From: RGIG2206 sp045540915
Lineage (GTDB): Bacteria; Bacillota; Clostridia; Oscillospirales; Acutalibacteraceae
Length of the DNA: 7,187 nt
NCBI GenBank assembly: GCA_045540915.1
Contig: JAZQID010000071.1
Coordinates: forward strand, 1 to 7,187
Direction: 5' to 3'
The stretch's first letter is position 1, and each line of letters begins with the position of its first letter. The position numbers and the translations under genes are program-made. Below the pieces are notes generated by a model. It searched no databases, was not told the DNA's origin, and was given only the letters and a program-made list of their open reading frames with translations. Shown here piece by piece: positions 1 through 5,581 of the stretch.

Positions 1-966
1 GCAAGATGCAACCTTGCCAAGCTGCTGCTCCTCGCCATCAACGGCGGCTACGACACCACCAGTGCTATGCACATCGGGCCCCAGATGCCCGTTATGACAG
101 GCGATGTGCTTGACTATGACGAGGTTATGTCGCGCGTAGAGATCTATATGACCTGGCTGTGCCACCTCTACGTCAACACGATGAACATCATCCACTATAT
201 GCACGACAAGTATGCCTACGAAAAGAGCCAGATGGCCCTTCACGACACCTATGTCGATCGCTTTATGGCCTTTGGTATTGCGGGACTTTCTGTGGTTGCC
301 GACTCCCTGAGCGCCATCAAGTACGCGAAAGTCGAGCCCATCAAGGATGAGAACGGCTTCATTGTAAACTTCAGCACTACCGGCGATTTTCCCAAGTATG
401 GTAACGACGACGACAGGGTCGACCTTATTGCTAAGGATATGGCTCATCGTGTGATCGAGGAGCTTCGCAAAACTCCCACCTACCGCAAGGCTATTCACAC
501 ATTGTCGGTACTGACCATTACCTCCAACGTAATGTACGGCAAAAACACGGGTGCCACCCCCGATGGACGCCCTGCCTGTGCTCCCTTTGCCCCCGGTGCC
601 AACCCGATGCATAACCGCGAGGAAAAGGGTGCGTTGGCCTCGCTCAACTCGGTGGCTAAGATCAGCTACGACGATTGCCGCGACGGCATTTCCAACACCT
701 TCTCCATTACCCCCGAAGCGTTGGGCAGAAGCGATGATGAGAGGATCGAAAACCTTGTTCACATCCTCGACGGATACTTCTCCAAGGGTGCGCATCACAT
801 CAACGTCAACGTCCTCAACCGCGAAACGCTTATGAAGGCCTACGAAAATCCCGAGGACTATCCTAACCTGACCATCCGCGTATCAGGCTATGCGGTCAAC
901 TTCAACAAGCTCTCCCGAGAGCAACAGCGTGAGGTCATCAGCCGCACCTTCCACGAATCCGTATGA
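1..966 (+). CDS. pflB: Formate C-acetyltransferase (pyruvate formate-lyase), C-terminal part, 5' end outside window
   Basis: This is the last 321 residues of the glycyl-radical enzyme that converts pyruvate and CoA to acetyl-CoA and formate in the cytoplasm of anaerobes. The frame is open from base 1 and begins ARCNLAKLLL, which matches the stretch just after the catalytic Cys-Cys pair of E. coli PFL (about 760 residues), so those cysteines lie a few dozen bases upstream, outside the window. Visible family blocks are NIIHYMHDKY, ALHDTYVDR, GIAGLSVVADSLSAIKYAKV, SVLTITSNVMYGKNTG and DGRPACAPFAPGANPMH. The C-terminal glycyl-radical loop RVSGYAVNF has its radical glycine at bases 886-888. The enzyme must be activated by the product of the next gene, which overlaps the stop codon. 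The encoded part shows no frameshift or missing key residue. PFL-like diol dehydratases or arylacetate decarboxylases are unlikely because the match to true PFL is continuous. Confidence 0.97.
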   Translation, partial: ARCNLAKLLLLAINGGYDTTSAMHIGPQMPVMTGDVLDYDEVMSRVEIYMTWLCHLYVNTMNIIHYMHDKYAYEKSQMALHDTYVDRFMAFGIAGLSVVADSLSAIKYAKVEPIKDENGFIVNFSTTGDFPKYGNDDDRVDLIAKDMAHRVIEELRKTPTYRKAIHTLSVLTITSNVMYGKNTGATPDGRPACAPFAPGANPMHNREEKGALASLNSVAKISYDDCRDGISNTFSITPEALGRSDDERIENLVHILDGYFSKGAHHINVNVLNRETLMKAYENPEDYPNLTIRVSGYAVNFNKLSREQQREVISRTFHESV

Positions 967-1697
967 TGTCAGCGCAAGGAAGAGAATTGACAGGACGGGT
1001 CCACTCCATACAGAGTATGGGAACGCTGGACGGTCCCGGAGTAAGATTCGTCATCTTCACGCAAGGCTGCCCCTTACGATGCAAGTGCTGTCACAACCCT
1101 GATACCTGGGATATGGAGGGTGGAAAGGAATATTCCCCCGAGGAACTCGTTGCAAACGCTCTTAGATTCAGAGAATATTTCGGTGAGGATGGCGGAGTTA
1201 CTGTGTCAGGCGGTGAGCCGCTTTTGCAGGCGGAGTTTGTGGGCAGGTTGTTTGAGCTTTGTCACAGAGAAGGACTGAACACCTGTCTTGATACTTCCGG
1301 TTGCATCCTGACCCACGAGGTCAAAGTTCTGCTTTCCCATACCGACAGGGTTCTGTTGGATATCAAATACACCGACGAGGCCGCCTACCGCGAAAACGTC
1401 GGGTGCAGTTTGGCCGCGCCTTTGGCCTTTTTGGACTATCTTGATACGCAAGGAATTCCCACTACTCTTCGGCAGGTAATCATTCCTACCGTCAACGATA
1501 CCGAAGCGCAGGCGACTCAGTTGCGGCGCATAGTCCAGTCCCACGCCAATGTGGATAAGGTGGAGCTGTTGCCTTTTCGCAAGATCTGTCAGGTCAAGTA
1601 TGACAGTCTGGGGATGGATTTCCCGTTCGGGCATCTTCCCGAGCCTACTAAGGAGCAGATGAGCCGTCTTGAGCAGGTGTTGAGTGAATTTAATTAA
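963..1697 (+). CDS. pflA: Pyruvate formate-lyase activating enzyme (radical SAM)
   Basis: This 244-residue radical-SAM enzyme abstracts hydrogen from the PFL glycine to create the glycyl radical, using a [4Fe-4S] cluster and S-adenosylmethionine. The cluster motif is GCPLRCKCCHNPDTW: Cys36, Cys40 and Cys43 form the C-x3-C-x2-C pattern, followed by the His-Asn usual in this family. The N-terminal block GTLDGPGVRFVIFTQG precedes it. SGGEPLL at residues 82-88 is the SAM-binding GGE motif, and LLDIKYTD and QVIIPTVND follow as in PflA. Length is normal (E. coli about 246). Its ATG at 963 overlaps the pflB stop as ATGA, and a second ATG follows at 966. There is no clear ribosome binding site, which suggests translational coupling to pflB. 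One oddity is an extra cysteine (Cys42) inside the cluster motif, where many homologues carry an aromatic residue. An intrinsic terminator begins at the stop codon. Confidence 0.96.
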   Translation: MMSAQGRELTGRVHSIQSMGTLDGPGVRFVIFTQGCPLRCKCCHNPDTWDMEGGKEYSPEELVANALRFREYFGEDGGVTVSGGEPLLQAEFVGRLFELCHREGLNTCLDTSGCILTHEVKVLLSHTDRVLLDIKYTDEAAYRENVGCSLAAPLAFLDYLDTQGIPTTLRQVIIPTVNDTEAQATQLRRIVQSHANVDKVELLPFRKICQVKYDSLGMDFPFGHLPEPTKEQMSRLEQVLSEFN

Positions 1698-1727
1698 AAA
1701 ACCGTCGACAAAAGTCGACGGTTTTTT
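1696..1727 (+). terminator. Intrinsic terminator of the pflB-pflA unit
   Basis: A perfect 8-bp stem, CCGTCGAC (1702-1709) with GTCGACGG (1714-1721), closes an AAAA loop. Six A residues (1696-1701) precede it and six T residues (1722-1727) follow, so the stem can extend to 14 bp. The hairpin starts within the pflA stop codon. Because the A and T tracts are symmetrical, it could also stop transcription arriving from the minus-strand tRNA unit. Confidence 0.95.
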
Positions 1728-1905
1728 GTGATAAGGGAAGAGAAGTTCATCCGTTTGCGGTACCCGAAATTTGTTTCGGCTTGTAGCGCCGACAAATTTC
1801 GACCGCGGCACCCGCTTTTGCCTCGCTGTATCCGCCACAGGCGGCGCTCGGCAACGCGCCCCACGACACGCTCCGCGTACCTCGGGCTCGATCTCTATCT
1901 ATGCC
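1728..1905. other. Non-coding convergent spacer with two hairpin-forming inverted repeats
   Basis: This spacer lies between the terminators of the pfl unit (plus) and the tRNA unit (minus). I see no gene with a convincing start site, and open frames across it read into the tRNAs. It holds two inverted repeats. The larger pairs GCGGT (1757-1761) and CGAAATTTGT (1765-1774) with ACAAATTTCG (1792-1801) and ACCGC (1802-1806), with a 3-nt bulge, and can continue inward as TCGGC/GCCGA (1776-1780 with 1788-1792; these arms share one base with the outer stem). The second is CCGCC-ACA-GGCGG at 1832-1844. Neither has a T-tract. The function is unknown. Confidence 0.6.
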
Positions 1906-1935
1906 AAAACAAAACACCACCCCCTTGGGTGGTGT
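1906..1935 (-). terminator. Intrinsic terminator of the tRNA unit
   Basis: The arms ACACCACCC (1914-1922) and GGGTGGTGT (1927-1935) form a perfect 9-bp stem around a 4-nt loop. On the minus strand the stem is followed by TTTGTTTT (bases 1913 down to 1906). It lies just downstream of the CGA-anticodon tRNA, in the right orientation to end the minus-strand tRNA transcript. Confidence 0.88.
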
Positions 1936-1945
1936 ATTATTTTGA

Positions 1946-2018
1946 CAGAGGCAGGAGGACTCGAACCCTCGGCACGCGGTTTTCGAGACCGCTGCTCTAC
2001 CAACTGTGCTATGCCCCT
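1946..2018 (-). tRNA. tRNA-like gene with anticodon CGA on a Trp-like class I body (possible pseudo-tRNA)
   Basis: On the minus strand this folds as a 73-nt cloverleaf. The acceptor AGGGGCA pairs with TGCCTCT (G3-U70 wobble). The anticodon stem GCGGT/ACCGC is perfect, with loop CTCGAAA giving anticodon CGA. The variable region is 5 nt (GTGCC) and the T-loop is TTCGAGT. CGA would read the Ser codon UCG, yet bacterial tRNA-Ser has a long variable arm that is absent here. The acceptor A1-U72 pair, G73, and the anticodon arm (apart from its middle base, CTCCAAA in Trp) instead resemble Firmicute tRNA-Trp. Defects are A12-A23 in the D stem and A50-C64 plus G51-U63 in the T stem. The trinucleotide after G73 is TCA rather than CCA. 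It may be a degenerating tRNA-Trp copy or an unusual tRNA; its amino-acid identity is unresolved. Confidence 0.8.
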
Positions 2019-2042
2019 ATGTATTCATTTTTTGAAAAAGTT

Positions 2043-2119
2043 TGGTGGGCCATCAGGGACTCGAACCCCGGACCAACCGGTTATGAGCCGGTTGCTCTAA
2101 CCAACTGAGCTAATGGCCC
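2043..2119 (-). tRNA. tRNA with anticodon CAU (elongator Met or Ile2), CCA encoded
   Basis: The minus strand gives a clean cloverleaf. The acceptor GGGCCAT pairs with ATGGCCC, the D arm is GCTC/GAGC, the anticodon stem is ACCGG/CCGGT with loop CTCATAA, the T stem CGGGG/CCCTG encloses TTCGAGT, and A73 is followed by an encoded CCA (2043-2045). The perfect G1-C72 pair excludes initiator tRNA. The C4-G69 and C5-G68 pairs are features that the lysidine synthetase TilS is known to recognise in E. coli tRNA-Ile2, so an isoleucine AUA decoder is possible. Automatic tools may label it Met. It is the first gene of a two-tRNA minus-strand transcript, 24 nt upstream of the CGA tRNA. Confidence 0.95.
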
Positions 2120-2137
2120 AAACGAACCACGTGCATC

Positions 2138-2165
2138 ATTATACCACAAAATCATCGTTTGTCAA
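2138..2165 (-). promoter_or_regulatory. Consensus promoter of the tRNA unit
   Basis: Read on the minus strand, there is a perfect -35 box TTGACA (bases 2165-2160), a 16-bp spacer, and a perfect -10 box TATAAT (2143-2138). Transcription would start near 2131, about 12 nt before the mature 5' end of the CAU tRNA at 2119. A fully consensus promoter is usual for stable RNA genes. Confidence 0.9.
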
Positions 2166-2265
2166 TAAAAAGCTTCAAAAAAACATTCCACACATTAATC
2201 TTATTTTCCTTGGTGAATTTTTCTGCTCTTTTATATTATAATGTAAGATACTGATTAAAAATCTA

Positions 2266-2294
2266 TTGACAACTCATTATCGCTGTGCTAAAAT
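2266..2294 (+). promoter_or_regulatory. Promoter of the T-box operon
   Basis: The -35 box TTGACA (2266-2271) is perfect. A 17-bp spacer leads to -10 TAAAAT (2289-2294), preceded by TGC (2286-2288), an extended -10 element. The predicted start is near 2301, immediately before the T-box leader. It diverges from the tRNA promoter. The roughly 100 bases between them are AT-rich, and I see no further element there that I can support. Confidence 0.88.
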
Positions 2295-2302
2295 ACATCT
2301 AA

Positions 2303-2578
2303 ATATTGAAAAGACGATGACGAAGAGTGCGCAATTGACACCTTTCTGCAGAGAGACAGCGGTCGGTGAAAGCTGTCGGGAGGGCTTTTGTGTTTGTAGC
2401 TTCCGAGTCGGGAAGAAGAAAGACGAATGTCAAGTAGAACTTCCCCGTGATTACTGCGTTAATGTATAGGGATTATAGGATCCTGAGTGGTGGCGTTTGC
2501 CGCAATTTGAGTGGTACCGCGGGCACATTATTATGCTCGTCTCAAAGTCATTGCTTTGGGACGGGCGTTTTTGTTTCG
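2303..2578 (+). ncRNA. T-box riboswitch leader
   Basis: The leader has the ordered parts of a T-box. The base of stem I (GAC 2313-2315 with GTC 2407-2409, GAAG 2322-2325 with CTTC 2400-2403) carries a k-turn-like GATGAC/CGA loop. The AG-rich bulge GCAGAGA (2348-2354) lies below the apical hairpin GACAGC/GCTGTC (2355-2360, 2372-2377), whose loop is GGTCGGTGAAA. Stem II is GGGAAG/CTTCCC (2410-2415, 2440-2445) with an S-turn-like AGTAGAA. The T-box sequence is GAGTGGTACCGCGG (2509-2522). Uncharged tRNA should favour the antiterminator and switch the operon on. The bulge TGGT (2512-2515) should pair with a tRNA 3' end ACCA, so discriminator A73. The specifier is uncertain: GTA (2396-2398, Val) followed by G fits best, and TGT (2395-2397, Cys) followed by A is the alternative. 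Confidence 0.93.
2535..2578 (+). terminator. Regulated terminator of the T-box leader
   Basis: GCTCGTCTCAAAG (2535-2547) pairs with CTTTGGGACGGGC (2554-2566), giving a 13-bp stem with two G-U pairs and a 6-nt loop, followed by GTTTTTGTTT. It lies just after the T-box sequence and 25 nt before the first start codon, the usual place for the hairpin that forms when the cognate tRNA is charged. Confidence 0.92.
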
Positions 2579-2602
2579 TTCGAGAGCGGAAAGGAATAAA
2601 TT

Positions 2603-4894
2603 ATGGAACAGATTACTGCACTTGATTTCAAGATCAAGGAAATGGCGGCCCGAATCCGCGAATTGCGTGAGATCGAGGGCCTGAGCGCTCAGGAAATGGC
2701 CGAAAAGACCGCCGTTTCGGTTGAGGATTATATCGCCTGTGAAAAGGGTGAAAGCGACCTTAACTTTACCTTCATATACCGTTGCGCGCTTGCCTTCGGT
2801 GTCGACGTAACCGACATCATTGAGGGTAAGAGCCCCACCCTTAAGTCCTTCACCGTCACCCGCGCAGGTTCCGGTCAGAAGATCTCTAAGGCACACGGTA
2901 TGACCTACTACAACCTTGCATACGCCTTCCGCAACCGTATTGCAGAGCCGCTCTTCGTTCGCAGTGTGTATGATGAGAATGCTCAGCAGCGCGATATCGA
3001 GCTCACCTCCCACGCAGGACAGGAGTGCGACATCGTCGTTGAGGGTAACCTTATGGTCCAGATCGGCGATCACCGCGAGATATTGGGCCCCGGCGACAGC
3101 ATATATTTCGACAGTAACACCCCCCACGGAATGATCGCCGTTAAGGGTCAGGATTGCATCTTCTATGCCATCGTACTTAATCCCACGGGTGAGCCTATCC
3201 CCGAGCTTACACACACAAAGACGATAGCCGACCCCTCTCGCGAGGTCAAAAAGGATACCAAGGACCGCATCTACAAGAAGTTTATAGACGTCACCGAGAA
3301 CGAGAAGGGTACTCCCACCTCCATCACCTTCAAAAATGACGACAAATTCAACTTTGCGTTCGATCTCGTTGATGCGCTTGCCGACCGTGAGCCCAAAAAG
3401 CTTGCGATGTTGCACATCTCCGAGGATAAGACTGAGAGAAGATTCACCTTCAAGGATATGAAGCGTCTTTCCAATCAGTGCGCTAACTACTTCAAATCCC
3501 TCGGCATCAAGAAGGGCGACCGCGTTATGCTGGTCCTCAAGCGTCACTACCAGTTCTGGTTTGCAATGCTCGGATTACATAAGCTGGGTGCTATCGCCAT
3601 CCCTGCTACCTGCCAGCTGCTTGAGCACGACTTTGAGTACCGCTTCAATTCGGCAGGTGTCAGTGCGATAATCTGCACCGCTGACGGCGACGTTGCCCAT
3701 CAGGTCGAGCTTGCCGCCGAAAAATGCGAATCAATCAAGCACAAGCTTATCGTAAACGGCGAACGGGACGGTTGGAGAAGCTTTGACGAGGAATATCCCC
3801 TTTACAGCACCCATTACAACCGCACCGACGACGCTCCGGGCGGCGACGACAAGATGCTGATGTACTTCACGTCGGGCACCTCGGGTTATCCTAAGATAGC
3901 CGCTCACAACTTCAAGTATCCGCTCGGTCATTTCCACACCGCAAAATACTGGCACAACGTCGACCCCGACGGTCTGCATTTTACCATTTCGGATACCGGC
4001 TGGGCAAAGGCTATGTGGGGCAAGTTCTACGGCCAGTGGCTCTGCGAGGCGGCAACCTTCGTTTACGACTTTGACCGCTTTGATGCCGCCGACATCCTGC
4101 CGATGTTTGCAAAGCATCACATCACCACCTTCTGCGCTCCCCCGACAATGCTCAGAATGATGATAAAGCAGGATATATCCAAGTACGATTTCTCATCGGT
4201 CAAACATATGACCACCGCAGGAGAAGCACTCAACCCCGAAGTCTACCGACAATTTGAAAAGGCAACGGGACTTCAGATACTTGAGGGCTTCGGCCAGACC
4301 GAAAGCACGATGATAATCGGAAATATGACCGGCGCTTCCCACAAGATAGGCGCAATGGGCAAGCCTGCTCCCATCTACGACATCGACCTTGTCGACGCCG
4401 ACGGCAACTCCGTTCCTGTCGGTGAAACGGGCGAGATCGTCATCAACGTTCAAAACGGCGCGCCCAACGGTCTCTTTACCGGTTACTACAACGACCCTGA
4501 AAAGACCGCTGAGGTATGGCACGACGGCTACTATCACACCGGCGACGTTGCATACAAGGATGAGGACGGCTTCTACTGGTACGTCAGCCGTGTCGACGAC
4601 GTTATCAAGTCGTCGGGCTACCGCATCGGACCCTTCGAGATCGAAAGCGTTATTATGGAGCTCCCCTACGTTCTCGAGTGCGGAGTTTCGCCCGAGCCCG
4701 ATGAGGTTCGCGGCCAGATAGTAAAGGCAAGCATCGTGCTTGTCGAAGCTGTCGAGGGCACCGATGAGCTGAAGAAGGAAATTCAGACCTACGTCAAGGA
4801 GCACACCGCCCCCTATAAGTATCCGCGTACCATCGTCTTCCGCGACCAACTGCCTAAGACGACCAGCGGAAAAATTCAGCGTAACAAGCTTTAA
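2603..4894 (+). CDS. XRE-cupin-acyl-CoA synthetase (AMP-forming) fusion protein
   Basis: This 763-residue protein has three parts. Residues about 13-75 form an XRE/Cro helix-turn-helix (IRELREIEGLSAQEMAEKTA). Residues about 116-193 form a small cupin barrel (HAGQECDIVVEG and PGDSIYFDSNTPHG). Residues about 248-763 form a complete ANL-family adenylating enzyme. In the last part SGTSGYPK (424-431) is the ATP-binding loop, GFGQTES (562-568) the A5 motif, YHTGD (644-648) the A7 aspartate, SRVDDVIKSSGYRI (662-675) the hinge, and PKTTSGK with Lys757 the catalytic C-terminal lysine. The body resembles medium-chain/short-chain acyl-CoA synthetases (ACSM/acetyl-CoA synthetase-like), which make acyl-CoA from a carboxylic acid, ATP and CoA. 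The acid is not determinable here. The XRE-cupin half resembles stand-alone regulators that sense a small ligand, so it may be an enzyme that also binds DNA. The start has an AAGGAA site 7 nt upstream and follows the T-box terminator. Confidence 0.93.
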   Translation: MEQITALDFKIKEMAARIRELREIEGLSAQEMAEKTAVSVEDYIACEKGESDLNFTFIYRCALAFGVDVTDIIEGKSPTLKSFTVTRAGSGQKISKAHGMTYYNLAYAFRNRIAEPLFVRSVYDENAQQRDIELTSHAGQECDIVVEGNLMVQIGDHREILGPGDSIYFDSNTPHGMIAVKGQDCIFYAIVLNPTGEPIPELTHTKTIADPSREVKKDTKDRIYKKFIDVTENEKGTPTSITFKNDDKFNFAFDLVDALADREPKKLAMLHISEDKTERRFTFKDMKRLSNQCANYFKSLGIKKGDRVMLVLKRHYQFWFAMLGLHKLGAIAIPATCQLLEHDFEYRFNSAGVSAIICTADGDVAHQVELAAEKCESIKHKLIVNGERDGWRSFDEEYPLYSTHYNRTDDAPGGDDKMLMYFTSGTSGYPKIAAHNFKYPLGHFHTAKYWHNVDPDGLHFTISDTGWAKAMWGKFYGQWLCEAATFVYDFDRFDAADILPMFAKHHITTFCAPPTMLRMMIKQDISKYDFSSVKHMTTAGEALNPEVYRQFEKATGLQILEGFGQTESTMIIGNMTGASHKIGAMGKPAPIYDIDLVDADGNSVPVGETGEIVINVQNGAPNGLFTGYYNDPEKTAEVWHDGYYHTGDVAYKDEDGFYWYVSRVDDVIKSSGYRIGPFEIESVIMELPYVLECGVSPEPDEVRGQIVKASIVLVEAVEGTDELKKEIQTYVKEHTAPYKYPRTIVFRDQLPKTTSGKIQRNKL

Positions 4895-4903
4895 GGAGCA
4901 ACA

Positions 4904-5566
4904 ATGAACTACAAACGACTTACAATTCTGTGCGGCCATTACGGCAGTGGAAAAACGAATATTGCCGTAAACATGGCACTTGACCTGAAAAGGCAACACG
5001 ACAACACCGCAGTTGCCGACCTTGACATCGTCAACCCTTATTTCAGGACCAAGGACAGCGTTGAGGAGTTTGAGAAAAACGGCATTCGTCTTATCTGCTC
5101 GGAGTTTGCAAATTCGAACGTCGATATCCCCTCCCTCCCTGCAGACCTTTATTCCATTACCGATGACAAGAGCCTCAAGCTTATTCTTGATATCGGCGGT
5201 GACGACCGAGGTGCCTACGTACTTGGTCGGCTTGCCCCCGAGATACTCAAGGAAAACGACTACGAGATGCTAATGGTCATAAACAAGTTCCGCCCCCTCA
5301 CCCCCGATGCCGAATCAACGGTCGAGGTCATGCGTGAGATCGAGGCGGCCTGCCGAATGCCTTTTACAGGCATAATAAATAATTCAAATCTGGGTGTTGA
5401 AACCTCGCCCGAGGACGTAATATCAAGTATGGCTTATGCCAAAGAGGTTTCCGAGCTTTCGAATCTACCGTTAAGGCTGACCACTGCCGAGAGATCCATT
5501 TGCGACAGCCTTGACGGAGTGGAAAATCTATTCCCGCTACAACTACAGAAAAGACCTGTTATTTAA
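4904..5566 (+). CDS. P-loop ATPase of the MinD/ParA/CobQ type, role unknown
   Basis: This 220-residue cytoplasmic protein has a Walker A motif GHYGSGKT at residues 11-18, a switch-like block DLDIVNPYFRTKD at 39-51, a Walker B-like strand LILDIGGDDRGAY at 93-105, and VINKFRP and GIINNSNLG later. The fold class is the SIMIBI NTPases (MinD, ParA, CobQ/CobB). The loop lacks the early signature lysine of classical ParA/MinD (KGGxGKT), so partitioning or cell-division placement is not indicated. I do not recognise a specific family function. It starts 9 nt after the ligase gene, with AAGGAG overlapping that gene's stop codon 5 nt before ATG, and is followed 15 nt later by metY, so it is almost certainly co-transcribed. 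There is no signal peptide or membrane segment. It may serve as an assembly or metal/cofactor-loading ATPase for an operon enzyme, but that is a guess. Confidence 0.85.
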   Translation: MNYKRLTILCGHYGSGKTNIAVNMALDLKRQHDNTAVADLDIVNPYFRTKDSVEEFEKNGIRLICSEFANSNVDIPSLPADLYSITDDKSLKLILDIGGDDRGAYVLGRLAPEILKENDYEMLMVINKFRPLTPDAESTVEVMREIEAACRMPFTGIINNSNLGVETSPEDVISSMAYAKEVSELSNLPLRLTTAERSICDSLDGVENLFPLQLQKRPVI

Positions 5567-5581
5567 GAAAGGACGGTAACT

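Noticed and set aside
1206..1838. Minus-strand open frame opposite pflA and the spacer
   Set aside because: It runs through the pfl terminator and hairpins, lacks any family feature, and is antisense to pflA.
1946..2018. Ordinary tRNA-Ser(CGA)
   Set aside because: The variable region is only 5 nt, whereas bacterial tRNA-Ser has a long variable arm, and the acceptor and anticodon arms match tRNA-Trp better.
1728..2108. Plus-strand open frames across the spacer and tRNA genes
   Set aside because: They read through an intrinsic terminator and the antisense of two tRNAs. The peptide is an artefact of tRNA sequence.
2210..2242. Second plus-strand promoter using TATAAT at 2237-2242
   Set aside because: The nearest -35-like TTGGTG is 21 bp away, too far. 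The promoter at 2266-2294 is much better placed for the T-box.
2266..2469. 67-codon open frame in the operon leader, as a possible leader peptide
   Set aside because: Its ATG lies in the -35 region of the promoter, upstream of the predicted transcript start, and the rest is structured T-box RNA.
2531..3547. Long minus-strand open frame opposite the ligase gene
   Set aside because: It lies antisense to a well-supported protein and to the T-box terminator, has no family motifs, and is explained by the codon bias of the plus-strand gene.
4193..4999. Minus-strand open frame opposite the ligase and ATPase genes
   Set aside because: It spans two real genes and their junction, with no recognisable domain. 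It is a shadow frame.
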